Counted from the first letter of the stretch, positions 6,196-14,449 are shown. The stretch: 23,709 nt of DNA from JAHRVQ01 sp046290215 (GCA_046290215.1 JBKAGC010000025.1:1-23709); one strand, 5' to 3'. Notes: generated by a model not told the origin, from the letters alone. Translations and numbers: made by a program.

Positions 6196-8238
6196 ATGCC
6201 CTGGGCTAGATTCCAAGCCAAACTCCAGTATTTTACGACTGCCGTAGTCCTCCTGTTTTGCCCGTTGGCAACAGCGAGCTTCAACTACAGCGGTGACCAG
6301 TCGGCGAAAGAGTCACGCTACGAGCAACGCCAGACCTACAAGCAGTTACTTAATTATCTGGATGGCAATCAGTTCACGCGCTTCCGCAAAGAAAAGCAGG
6401 CCCTGGAGCACTATCCTCTCTATCCGTACCTTGAGTATCGCTACCTGATTCAACGCCTTTCCCGGCAGTCGCAAAAAGACATCGACCATTTCACCAGTCA
6501 GTGGGTAGACACTCCCCTGGCCAATCAGTTGCAGCAAAACTGGCTCTACTCGCTAGGTCGACGTGGCCAGTGGCAGGCCTTCGCGGCGGCTTACGACAGC
6601 AATGGCGACAATACCAAAGAGAATCAGTGTTTTTACCCCTACGCCCTACATCGCACCGGCAATACCGAGGCCGCATTGGAGGCAGCAGAGAAACTCTGGC
6701 TAGTCCCATTTTCTCAGCCAGATGAGTGTGATCCGATCTTTAAGATCTGGCGCGATAACAATCGTTTAACCCCGGAGATTGCCTGGCAACGCTATGAAGC
6801 AGCGATCATTGAGAATGAAATTACCCTGGCAAATTATCTCGAGCGCTTTTTGGACAAAGCCGATCGCGATGATGCCGCTCGCCTTAAGCGCTTCCATGTT
6901 CGCCCGCGACGTTTGCACCGGGAAACACTGCCTGACCTGAATTCAACGCGAGGTCGCAAAGCTTTCGAGAACGGCTTGTATCGACTAATTCGCCGCGACG
7001 CTAGCATGGCACTGGAGGTGCTTAAACCTCACCACGACACCTTGAGCGACAAACCGGATTTGCTGACGGAGTTTTATACCGACATCGCGATTCGCCTGGT
7101 CCGTAATGGCAAGGACCTGGCCTTGCTTGAAAACCTCCCGATTGACCTCACAGACAGCCAGGACTTGCTTGAGACCAGACTACTGCGCCACATTCGTGAG
7201 CAAAACTGGTCCACTGCGTTAACCCTGGCCAACTTGCTCGATGGCGAGCGTCGCGAGAGTTTGCGGTGGCGCTATTGGCGAGCAAGAATCCTTGAAGCCA
7301 ACGGCGGCCTACAAGGAATCGATGAAGCAAATGAGATATTTGCGGCCATTGCCAGGGAGCGAAGCTTTTATGGTTTCCTGGCGGCCGACCGTATGGGATT
7401 CGCGTATAACTTCGAAGACAGTCCTGAGCCTATAACCCACGAACAAGTCCACGCCCTGGAGGAAACCCCTGGCGTCCAGAGGGCTCTTGAACTGTTTACT
7501 CTGCAAGAGCATACCCGGGCAAGACGGGAATGGAATTTTACCACCCGCCAGTTTTCGGATATCGAGCTTAGAATCGCCGCACGGGTTGCCGAAAAGTGGG
7601 GCTGGCACGAGCAGGCGATTAGAGCCATGATCAAAGCCAGGGCGTGGGACGATTTAAATCCCCGTTTTCCCCTGGCCTATAGAGACAACTTTGTTGCCGG
7701 TGCCCGGAGTGAGGACATCCCGGTGACCTGGCCACTGGCGATTGCCCGTCAGGAGAGTGCCTTTATGGTGGACGCCAGATCATCTGCCGGGGCGCTGGGC
7801 CTCATGCAACTCATGCCAGGTACTGCGCAACAAGTGGCACGGCAAACGAATACCCGGCTGCGCTCTAACAATGACTTGACCGATCCAACGATTAACATCG
7901 AACTGGGCACCGCTTATCTGGGCAGGATGTTTCGGCGTTTCAGCCATAACCGAATTCTCGCCTCGGCGGCCTACAATGCTGGGCCAAGCCGCGTCGAGCG
8001 CTGGCAAAACCCTGACTTACCTGCAGACGTATGGATCGAGACCATACCTTTTCGAGAAACCCGGCACTACGTTCAGAATGTCTTAATGTTCTCAACGATT
8101 TATGGCCGCAAGCTGGGCCAACAATCGCCAATGATTTACCAGCACGAATTACTCGACTTTGCCCCCATCCCCAACCTTGCAAGGGACGGCTTGACCCAGC
8201 TAAACAGTAGCGAGCAAGCGACGAAACCCGGCGACTAA
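6196..8238 (+). CDS. slt: Soluble lytic murein transglycosylase (Slt70 type)
   Basis: This 680-residue periplasmic enzyme cleaves the MurNAc-GlcNAc bond of peptidoglycan and leaves 1,6-anhydroMurNAc. Residues 1-28 are a signal peptide (basic N-terminus, TTAVVLLFCPLATA, cleavage near ATA-S). Residues 30-460 form the long helical superhelix of Slt70, including a conserved WRYWRARI stretch near 360. The catalytic lysozyme-like domain covers about 500-640. The acid Glu520 lies in AIARQESAF, followed by SSAGALGLMQLMPGTA, the AYNAGP motif and ETRHYVQNVL. Length and order match the family. No good ribosome-binding site precedes the ATG at 6196, but the next in-frame starts would remove the signal peptide. 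It appears to be transcribed alone. Confidence 0.95.
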   Translation: MPWARFQAKLQYFTTAVVLLFCPLATASFNYSGDQSAKESRYEQRQTYKQLLNYLDGNQFTRFRKEKQALEHYPLYPYLEYRYLIQRLSRQSQKDIDHFTSQWVDTPLANQLQQNWLYSLGRRGQWQAFAAAYDSNGDNTKENQCFYPYALHRTGNTEAALEAAEKLWLVPFSQPDECDPIFKIWRDNNRLTPEIAWQRYEAAIIENEITLANYLERFLDKADRDDAARLKRFHVRPRRLHRETLPDLNSTRGRKAFENGLYRLIRRDASMALEVLKPHHDTLSDKPDLLTEFYTDIAIRLVRNGKDLALLENLPIDLTDSQDLLETRLLRHIREQNWSTALTLANLLDGERRESLRWRYWRARILEANGGLQGIDEANEIFAAIARERSFYGFLAADRMGFAYNFEDSPEPITHEQVHALEETPGVQRALELFTLQEHTRARREWNFTTRQFSDIELRIAARVAEKWGWHEQAIRAMIKARAWDDLNPRFPLAYRDNFVAGARSEDIPVTWPLAIARQESAFMVDARSSAGALGLMQLMPGTAQQVARQTNTRLRSNNDLTDPTINIELGTAYLGRMFRRFSHNRILASAAYNAGPSRVERWQNPDLPADVWIETIPFRETRHYVQNVLMFSTIYGRKLGQQSPMIYQHELLDFAPIPNLARDGLTQLNSSEQATKPGD

Positions 8239-8337
8239 CAGGGGTTGCTCAGAATCTCGCACACTCCTCGCTATTTGAACTACGCTTAAACCTATACCGC
8301 GAAAAACTGATCGCGAAAACACTGTACCGAGGATCAA

Positions 8338-8865
8338 ATGGCTGCTGCACCGAACGAAGACGGGGATAGCTGGTGCCACCTGCAGGAAACGATGACCATG
8401 CTGCAGTTAACCAGTGCGCAAATTCAATCGTCCATGTTGGACGGAGAAAACTCCATTTCTGAGTTAACCGGCACTTTACAAAACATTGCCGCCCTTGCGG
8501 AACAGGTGGAGACGTTACTTGAGTCTGACCCAGAGGCTGCACGAGCCTTGATTGCCACCATGAAATCTAACGTTAGCGATGGTGTTGTGGCCTGTCAGTT
8601 CCACGATCGGGTTACACAACGTCTCGACCATGTCACCACTAGCCTCGGCAAGATCGCCAACATTGTGACAACACCGGATCAGTTGCAAGATTTCGCCCAG
8701 TGGCGCGCCCTACAAGAAAGCATGAGCAATAGCTACACCATGGAATCTGAACGTCTCATGTTTGAGCAGATTATGATGGGGCGAAGCGTTGAAGAGGCCC
8801 TGGAGATTTATCGGCATCACTTCTCAACCAGCCAGGATGATGCCGACGAGGTCGAGTTATTCTAA
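8338..8865 (+). CDS. Small helical signalling protein with CheZ-like motifs
   Basis: This 175-residue protein has no signal peptide or membrane segment. GAGGA at 8329-8333 supports the ATG at 8338. It is predicted to be almost wholly helical. Two features resemble the chemotaxis phosphatase CheZ. First, F88-H-D90-R-V-T-Q94 in VVACQFHDRVTQRLDHV has the F-x-D-x-x-x-Q spacing of the CheZ catalytic helix (FQDLTGQ, with D143 and Q147 in E. coli). Second, the C-terminus, SQDDADEVELF after a flexible stretch, resembles the acidic CheY-docking tail of CheZ (SQDQVDDLLDSLGF). Overall similarity to CheZ is low and the protein is shorter (CheZ is 214 residues). A response-regulator phosphatase role is therefore inference. 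Its stop lies two bases before the EAL-HDOD start, so the two are co-translated. Confidence 0.8.
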   Translation: MAAAPNEDGDSWCHLQETMTMLQLTSAQIQSSMLDGENSISELTGTLQNIAALAEQVETLLESDPEAARALIATMKSNVSDGVVACQFHDRVTQRLDHVTTSLGKIANIVTTPDQLQDFAQWRALQESMSNSYTMESERLMFEQIMMGRSVEEALEIYRHHFSTSQDDADEVELF

Positions 8866-8867
8866 CC

Positions 8868-10082
8868 ATGCATGATCAGGTTTTGATGGCACGTCAGCCA
8901 ATCTATGACAGAAACATCAATATCGTTGCGTATGAGCTGTTGTTTCGTCAGTTACATCCTGATTGCGCGGGAGTCGTTGACGGCGATGCCGCCACCTCGG
9001 AAATTCTTATCGATGCTTTTACCCAATGGGATATCCGCGAAATTGTCGGCAATACACGAGCCTTCATTAACTTTACCCGGACGCTCATTGGCAAGCCGCT
9101 ACCTTTCGACAAGCAGCACCTGGTCATTGAGGTATTAGAAGACGTGCCCATCGATGAACAACTGGTGCATGATCTTCGCACGCTGGCGAGTGAAGGCTAT
9201 ACCATTGCCCTCGATGACTTCGTCCACAGCGACAAAGCCACACAGATATTGCCTTTTGCCGATATAGTTAAGATAGACCTATTGCAGCTATCGCCAGAAG
9301 AGCTGGTGGAGCACGTTGAGCTTCTGAAGCCTTACAAGGCAAAACTGCTGGCAGAGAAGGTCGAAACCTACGAAGAATTTACTACCTGCAAAGCGCTCGG
9401 CTTTGATTTCTTTCAAGGCTACTTTTTGTGCAAACCCGAGATCATCAGCAACAAAAAAGTCCCTGCCAGTAAACTTGCGGTACTTGATCTCATGCAAAAG
9501 CTGCAAGACCCAGATATCGAAATGCAAACCCTTGAAAGTGTCATCAGTAGCGACCCTGTATTGAGCTTTAAAACCCTCAAACTGGTCAATGCTGCGAGCT
9601 ACGCGAAGGTGGCGAAAATAGAATCCATCGGCCGCGCTATCAATTATTTAGGTATCAACACGTTGCGCAGCCTGGCAAGCTTGTTGGCGTTATCGAACCT
9701 TTCCGATAAGCCCAATGCCCTTAAGGATCACTCTTGTGTCCGCGCCAAAATCTGTGAACTCATTGGCGCCAGAATCGCCCCTGCCGAGGCCTCTAGCTAC
9801 TTTTCAGTGGGGCTGTTATCCACGCTAGATGCTTATTTTGACAAAACCCTCGCCGAGACGGTGCAACTCTTGACCTTACATGATGACATTGAAAACGCCC
9901 TGATCCGCCGCGAGGGGAACCTCGGTAAGGCGCTCGACATAGCTTGCCATCTGCAAGCTGCGGAACTGGCGCAAATCGATTGGCGTTATCTGGCCCAACA
10001 TCAAATAGGTCCGGAGCAACTCAACGAAATACACCACGCCAGCATCAACTGGTATCAGGGGATTCGCACAGCGACCTTATAG
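8868..10082 (+). CDS. EAL-HDOD signalling protein (YuxH-like)
   Basis: This 404-residue cytoplasmic protein has an N-terminal EAL domain (about 1-200) and a C-terminal HDOD domain (about 205-390). The EAL signature is degenerate, YELLFR (Glu23), but FINFT (Asn68), LDDF (Asp116-Asp117), VKID (Lys135), AEKVET (Glu163) and FFQGY (Gln183-Gly184) remain. Activity against cyclic di-GMP is thus possible but unproven; many relatives only bind or have lost catalysis. The HDOD part shows SSDPVLSFKTLKLVNAA and RAINYLGINTLRSLASL, without the metal-binding HD pair of true phosphohydrolases. In Vibrio, the EAL-HDOD protein CdgJ affects motility. The gene starts two bases after the CheZ-like gene. An alternative start at 8886 has AGG five bases upstream. 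Confidence 0.9.
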   Translation: MHDQVLMARQPIYDRNINIVAYELLFRQLHPDCAGVVDGDAATSEILIDAFTQWDIREIVGNTRAFINFTRTLIGKPLPFDKQHLVIEVLEDVPIDEQLVHDLRTLASEGYTIALDDFVHSDKATQILPFADIVKIDLLQLSPEELVEHVELLKPYKAKLLAEKVETYEEFTTCKALGFDFFQGYFLCKPEIISNKKVPASKLAVLDLMQKLQDPDIEMQTLESVISSDPVLSFKTLKLVNAASYAKVAKIESIGRAINYLGINTLRSLASLLALSNLSDKPNALKDHSCVRAKICELIGARIAPAEASSYFSVGLLSTLDAYFDKTLAETVQLLTLHDDIENALIRREGNLGKALDIACHLQAAELAQIDWRYLAQHQIGPEQLNEIHHASINWYQGIRTATL

Positions 10083-10110
10083 AATTGGGTATACTTCAGC
10101 CAATTGCTTT
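10083..10110 (+). terminator. Weak hairpin followed by a T-run upstream of tatD
   Basis: AATTGG (10083-10088) and CCAATT (10100-10105) form a 6-bp stem with an 11-base loop, followed by GCTTTTT. The AT-rich stem is weak, so it might only reduce read-through from the EAL-HDOD gene. A TATACT (10090-10095) in the loop could equally be a -10 box for the tatD cluster, although no good -35 box is seen. Confidence 0.3.
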
Positions 10111-10124
10111 TTAGGATCAGCCAG

Positions 10125-10904
10125 ATGCTATTTGATATCGGCGCAAATTTAACCCAGGAAGGTTTTCATCACGATTTAGATGACGTCTTGTCGGCGGCCA
10201 GTGCTGCAGGCGTGAGTAAGATTTGCGTCACAGGAGCCAGCCTTGAGGGTAGCGCCCAGGCGGCGACTATCGCTAACCAGCATGACCACTTATATGCCAC
10301 GGCTGGCATCCATCCGCATCATGCCAAGCAAGCCAGCGAACATGGCATGGACGAGATCCGCAAGTTAATTGATCACAACAAAGTCATTGCAGTGGGGGAA
10401 ACGGGGCTAGATTACTTCCGCGATTTTACGCCCAGGGCGCAACAACAAGCAGGATTTGCGCGGCACATAGAACTCGCCCAGGACACGCGCTTACCTATGT
10501 TTCTCCACGAGCGTGACGCCTACCCGGATTTTTACGACATACTAGCCAAACACCGTGACGGCCTCGGCAACCTGGTGGTGCATTGTTTTACCGGTAATGA
10601 AGAGGCTTTAGATGCCTATCTGAGCCTTGATTGCTACATTGGTATCACCGGCTGGATTTGTGATGAGCGCCGCGGCCAACACCTATTACCGCTCATCAAG
10701 AAGATCCCGCCAGATCGTTTGTTGATTGAAACCGATGCGCCTTACTTGCTGCCAAGGACACTGCGCCCAAAGCCTAAATCCCGGCGTAATGAGCCGAAAT
10801 ATCTGGCGCATATTTGTGAGTTTATGGCTGCCGTGTTAGAAACCACACCTGACGAATTGGGGCGACGAACCTATAACAACGCCGTTAGTTTCTTCGACCT
10901 ATGA
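10125..10904 (+). CDS. tatD: TatD family metal-dependent hydrolase / DNase
   Basis: This 259-residue protein is a TIM-barrel metallohydrolase. The start at 10125 (MLFDIGANLT) is chosen because AGGA (10113-10116) lies eight bases upstream and the family begins there; the upstream in-frame TTG at 10104 is not needed. Metal ligands and motifs are GIHPHH (about 62-66), VGETGLDYFR (Glu92), FLHERDA (His128), VVHCFTG (His153) and IETDAPYLLP (Asp204). DIGANL replaces the HxH found in other family members, as in E. coli TatD proper. TatD is a 3'-5' exonuclease linked to DNA repair and oxidative damage; a direct role in Tat secretion is not established. It is the first gene of an overlapping cluster with a glutaredoxin-like gene and an ABC-F gene. 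Confidence 0.92.
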   Translation: MLFDIGANLTQEGFHHDLDDVLSAASAAGVSKICVTGASLEGSAQAATIANQHDHLYATAGIHPHHAKQASEHGMDEIRKLIDHNKVIAVGETGLDYFRDFTPRAQQQAGFARHIELAQDTRLPMFLHERDAYPDFYDILAKHRDGLGNLVVHCFTGNEEALDAYLSLDCYIGITGWICDERRGQHLLPLIKKIPPDRLLIETDAPYLLPRTLRPKPKSRRNEPKYLAHICEFMAAVLETTPDELGRRTYNNAVSFFDL

Positions 10905-11143
10905 AGCTCCTGTTTTACACAACCCTTGGCTGTCATCTATGCGAACAAGCAGCACAGATTATCGCAGTGGTCGCGCAAAAGCGCAGCGAGCTTGAGGTAG
11001 TAGCGGTGGATATCGCTGACGATGACAATCTAATGGAAGCTTACGGCATTAGAATCCCAGTGGTTAAGATCCCCCAGCGCAGTACGGACCTTGGTTGGCC
11101 ATTTGATGAAAGTGCCCTAACGAAGTATCTGGAGCAAGCCTAA
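10901..11143 (+). CDS. Glutaredoxin-like thiol-disulfide protein
   Basis: This 80-residue protein has a short thioredoxin fold. The first strand, LLFYTTLGCHLCEQA, carries a Cys11-His-Leu-Cys14 redox motif. After a helix and the strand LEVVAVDIADD comes IPVVKIP with the cis-proline (Pro53) that faces the active site. This matches the small glutaredoxin-like family (DUF836 type) often found next to conserved genes in Gammaproteobacteria. The substrate is unknown. The ATG overlaps the tatD stop by four bases (ATGA), and its own stop overlaps the next start by one base (TAATG), so all three genes are translationally coupled. Confidence 0.88.
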   Translation: MKLLFYTTLGCHLCEQAAQIIAVVAQKRSELEVVAVDIADDDNLMEAYGIRIPVVKIPQRSTDLGWPFDESALTKYLEQA

Positions 11144-12870
11144 TGGTACTGCTGCAGTGTCACGGCATCAGCCATAGCGTCGGCACAAAATCTTTGTTTA
11201 CAGATCTGTCCTTTGCCATTAACGAGGGCGACAAAATTGGACTGGTGGGTCACAACGGCGCAGGCAAATCCACCTTAATCTCACTGTTAGCGGGGACCGA
11301 GCCAGATTCTGGAGAGCTCAGTTACCGCCAGGACCTACGCCTGGAAACGGTAGAACAGTTTCTCAGTGACGACCTTTTGGATGACACTTTACTCCAAAGT
11401 CTGGTACGCAAGTTGCCATTAGATGAGCAGGACTTTTCCGCCTACAAGGCAGAGAAACTTTTAACCTCTCTGGGCTTTCGCGAAGGCGAATTTCAATATC
11501 GAGTGGCAGATTTAAGCGGTGGCCAACAGAATCGCTTGATGTTTGCCAGAGCGGTCATCAACGAGCCCACATTGATTTTGTTTGATGAGCCTACCAACCA
11601 CCTGGACATGAAGACGCTGGTGTTTTTTGAGAATTACTTGAAAGCCATGCAAGCAGCGTTTCTGATCATTTCTCACGATCGAAGCTTCTTGGATGCCGTC
11701 ACCGATCGTACCTTTGTCCTCCGGGATGAACGCTTATACGAGTTTGCCATGCCCTACAGTGAAGCTAAGAGCGCCCTTGAAGCGCAAGACGAAGCTGCCG
11801 CAGAGAAACTCAAACAAGAAGAGAAGACCATCAAACAACTGACCGCAAGTGCAAAAAGACTCGCCACCTGGGGCAAGGTTTACGACAACGAGGATCTTGC
11901 CGCGAAAGCGAAAAGCATGGAGAAGCGCATCGAAAAGCTCGAGGCGGACAAAACCTTTGTGAGCCGTGGTTCAGGCCTCAAGCTACAGTTGGACGTGAAA
12001 GAATCACGGGCCAATCGCGCACTTCAAGTGGAGCAGCACAAGGTCTACTCACCGGATCAAAACGAGCTATTCTTCATTGAAGACTTTTACCTCAGGCCCG
12101 GCGACCGGGTGGCATTGTTAGGACTAAACGGCGCGGGCAAATCCACCTTTATCCGCGAGCTTGTAAAAGCTTACAGCGATCAAGCCACCGGCAGTATTCG
12201 CTTTAATCCCCAGTGTGAAATGGGTTATTACGACCAGGAGCTAGAGCAACTTGATGCTAGCGATGATCTCTTAAGCTGGCTGCGCAAGGCTTGCCATCGT
12301 GGCACTGAAGCAGATTTTAAAGCCGGATTAATTCATGCCGGTTTTCACTACCAAGATCACGAAAAACGAGTTCCAGTATTAAGCGGCGGTGAAAAAGCCC
12401 GGTTAATGTTTTTAAGCATTCGCATCAATCAGCCGAACTTCCTAATCCTGGATGAACCCACCAACCATATTGATATTCAGGGCAAAGAAGAACTTGAGGC
12501 GCAGATCCTGGACAGCAATGCCACGGTGCTAATTACTTCCCATGACCGGACATTTGTGGACAACATCGCCACGCGTTTTGTCCTGATTGAGTCGGGTGTT
12601 CTCCGTGAATTGAATTCTCCGGAGGAGTTTTACCAACTTTTGCTACAAGACACTGCCGCCACAGGCAAAACGAAACCCACTGAACAGAATACAGTGGCCA
12701 ATGTTGATGCCAGTAGTGAGGATGAGTTACTGCAGCAGCTCATTGCACTGGAAGACAAACTTGCCGCTGACCTGGCGCGTAAGCCCAAGTTTCAAAAGCC
12801 GGCGCGCCAGGCAGAGTGGCAACAGCAAATCGAACAACTGCAAGCGCGACTTGATAACCTGGGCGACTAA
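11143..12870 (+). CDS. ABC-F family ATPase (ribosome-associated type)
   Basis: This 575-residue cytoplasmic protein has two ABC ATPase domains in one chain and no membrane segments, which is the ABC-F design. Domain one has Walker A GHNGAGKST (36-44), signature LSGGQ (124-128) and Walker B LILFDEPTNHLD (144-155). Domain two has GLNGAGKST (327-335), LSGGE (413-417) and FLILDEPTNHID (433-444). The charged helical linker at about 205-290 is the arm that reaches into the ribosomal E site in studied members. The last 50 residues form a Glu/Gln-rich coiled coil, as in Uup-like proteins. ABC-F proteins act on stalled or starting ribosomes; I cannot assign it to EttA, YbiT, YheS or Uup with confidence. 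It is the last gene of the tatD cluster and converges with the MerR gene after 30 bases with no clear terminator. Confidence 0.92.
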   Translation: MVLLQCHGISHSVGTKSLFTDLSFAINEGDKIGLVGHNGAGKSTLISLLAGTEPDSGELSYRQDLRLETVEQFLSDDLLDDTLLQSLVRKLPLDEQDFSAYKAEKLLTSLGFREGEFQYRVADLSGGQQNRLMFARAVINEPTLILFDEPTNHLDMKTLVFFENYLKAMQAAFLIISHDRSFLDAVTDRTFVLRDERLYEFAMPYSEAKSALEAQDEAAAEKLKQEEKTIKQLTASAKRLATWGKVYDNEDLAAKAKSMEKRIEKLEADKTFVSRGSGLKLQLDVKESRANRALQVEQHKVYSPDQNELFFIEDFYLRPGDRVALLGLNGAGKSTFIRELVKAYSDQATGSIRFNPQCEMGYYDQELEQLDASDDLLSWLRKACHRGTEADFKAGLIHAGFHYQDHEKRVPVLSGGEKARLMFLSIRINQPNFLILDEPTNHIDIQGKEELEAQILDSNATVLITSHDRTFVDNIATRFVLIESGVLRELNSPEEFYQLLLQDTAATGKTKPTEQNTVANVDASSEDELLQQLIALEDKLAADLARKPKFQKPARQAEWQQQIEQLQARLDNLGD

Positions 12871-12900
12871 TCACGCTAGCATTTTTAAATGGGTTTCGCC

Positions 12901-13317
12901 TTAAACTGACGCGTCACTCTCAAGGGCATTGAGGATGGTGCAGCGGGTCGCTGACTCATCACCACCACAGCAAGCATCGGTAATTTTTTTGAGCGCTGCC
13001 TGCATTCTGTGTAACTCATCAATCTTGCCCTGAATCACCTCAAGCTTTTGCTCTGCGAGTTCTTTGACCTCACCGCAAGTGGCATCTTCTTTATCCACCT
13101 GCAAACTCAAAAGCTCAGCAATTTCACGCAGGGAAAACCCCATGTGCTTGGCGCGGAGAATAAACCGCACCTGATCCACCGCTGCCTGACCATAAAGACG
13201 ATAGCCTGCGGGACTGCGTTTGGGTTCCGGCAATAATCCTTTGGATTCATAGAATCTCAAGGTTTCGTTGTTTGTCTCAGTCAGTTCTGCGAGTTCACCA
13301 ATACGAAGTGCTGCCAT
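12901..13317 (-). CDS. MerR-family metal-responsive regulator, ZntR-like
   Basis: This 138-residue regulator has an N-terminal winged helix-turn-helix (RIGELAELTETNNETLRFYESKGLL, then RSPAGYRLY), a dimerising helix at about 80-112, and a C-terminal metal loop. Metal-site cysteines are Cys81 (DATCGEV), Cys116-Cys117 (DACCGGD) and Cys126 (TRCTIL). The CCG-x7-C loop and Cys81 match the zinc sensor ZntR (Cys79, Cys114, Cys115, Cys124). ZntR's second-site His119 is replaced by Glu121 here, which could alter the two-zinc site or the metal preference. MerR proteins bend an over-long promoter when metal is bound. A matching operator lies just upstream (13358-13389) and drives this gene itself. No metal efflux pump is adjacent, so its targets are elsewhere or it controls only itself locally. 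Confidence 0.88.
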   Translation of the reverse strand: MAALRIGELAELTETNNETLRFYESKGLLPEPKRSPAGYRLYGQAAVDQVRFILRAKHMGFSLREIAELLSLQVDKEDATCGEVKELAEQKLEVIQGKIDELHRMQAALKKITDACCGGDESATRCTILNALESDASV

Positions 13318-13357
13318 TGTGAGCCTACCTTCACGTTTTGCGCTAAAAAGAAGTTCA

Positions 13358-13389
13358 AGGATAAAGCCTATAGTTTACTACAAGGTCAA
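13358..13389 (-). promoter_or_regulatory. MerR-type operator-promoter with long spacer
   Basis: Reading the minus strand, TTGACC (13389-13384) is followed after 20 bases by TATCCT (13363-13358), or after 19 by TTATCC. The spacer holds the imperfect dyad CCTTGTAGTAAACTATAGG, with TAGT and ACTA half-sites two bases apart. A dyad inside a 19-20 bp spacer is the hallmark of promoters activated by metal-sensing MerR proteins. It points toward the MerR gene, so autoregulation is the simplest reading. Confidence 0.7.
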
Positions 13390-13462
13390 ATGTTGAATCT
13401 CCACTAAATCTCAACTCCGATGACTTTCTTGAACGGCAGACTTGAGCCTATGATGCCGCCAG

Positions 13463-14428
13463 TTGTTTCAGTGGAAAGTCATCATCAATACACCAAACCC
13501 CAACCTCAAGATCGCCGTGGTCAGCGGCGGCTCATCCGCCGAGGCGGAAGTGTCCAGAAGCTCAGCTAAAGGCGTCACTGCTGCTCTCAAAACGAACTAC
13601 CACACGGTCACAAACTTCGAATTGGACTCGAGCTTAACCGCTCATCTAACTCAATATGCACCGGACGTGGTCTTTCCCGTTTTACACGGTCCTCCCGGCG
13701 AAGATGGGACATTTCAGGGCTACCTGGAAATTCTCGGCTTGCCCTACGTGGGCAGCAATGTGTCTTCCAGCGCCGTGGCCATGGACAAAGTGATCGCCAA
13801 ACAAGTTTTTGCCGCAGCAGGCTTGCCCCTGGCAAAACAACAAGTTGTTACGAGAGACTTAAGCATTGCTGACTGCATCCAGCAAATTAGCCCCCTCGGC
13901 AACGATGTGGTGGTTAAGCCGGCGAGCCAGGGCAGCGCTCTCGGCGTCACCCGGGTGAGTAATGAAAATGAATTAGCCAGCGCTTTGCAGCAGGCGTTTC
14001 AATATGACCCGCGTTTATTGGTAGAAGAACGGGTGTTTGGCAAAGAAATTACCGTTGGCGTGTTAGAAACCGCTAATGGCCACAAGGCGCTACCGGTTAC
14101 CGAAATTACGACACCTGAAAACGCCTGGTATGATTTTGAGCATCGCTATACCAAAGGCCTCAGCGAACATGTAATTCCAGCTCCGTTGAGCGAGGCGCAA
14201 ATCCTGCGTTTGCAAGATATCGCCATCAGGGCACATAAGGCACTAGGCTGTCGCGATCTGTCCCGGGCCGACTTTGTTGTTGCTGACGACAACAGGGAAA
14301 TTCTCCTGGAAGTGAATACCCTACCGGGCATGACCCCCACCAGCTTGTATCCAGATGCAGCGGCACATTTCGGCTATGACTTCGCTGCCCTGGTAAGCCT
14401 GCTGGTCGAGAGAGCGGCTAATCGCTAG
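13463..14428 (+). CDS. ddl: D-alanine--D-alanine ligase, start codon uncertain
   Basis: This ATP-grasp enzyme joins two D-alanines for cell-wall precursor synthesis. Up to 321 residues are encoded. Motifs in order are VVSGGSSAEAEVS (N-terminal glycine loop with the conserved Glu), HGPPGEDGTFQG, LPYVGS and MDK, VVKPASQGSALGV (ATP binding), WYDFEHRYTKG (omega loop), DLSRADF and LEVNTLPGMT (metal ligands). The omega-loop Tyr of D-Ala-D-Ala ligases is kept (HRY); a neighbouring Lys, Lys215 of E. coli DdlB, appears as Arg. The odd point is the start. No in-frame ATG or GTG precedes the conserved region, and an in-frame TGA lies 12 bases upstream of TTG 13463, which has no good ribosome-binding site. 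The gene stands apart from any mur/fts cluster, so it may be a second Ddl. Confidence 0.9.
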   Translation: MFQWKVIINTPNPNLKIAVVSGGSSAEAEVSRSSAKGVTAALKTNYHTVTNFELDSSLTAHLTQYAPDVVFPVLHGPPGEDGTFQGYLEILGLPYVGSNVSSSAVAMDKVIAKQVFAAAGLPLAKQQVVTRDLSIADCIQQISPLGNDVVVKPASQGSALGVTRVSNENELASALQQAFQYDPRLLVEERVFGKEITVGVLETANGHKALPVTEITTPENAWYDFEHRYTKGLSEHVIPAPLSEAQILRLQDIAIRAHKALGCRDLSRADFVVADDNREILLEVNTLPGMTPTSLYPDAAAHFGYDFAALVSLLVERAANR

Positions 14429-14449
14429 CCGCTGCACTCAACCATTTCG

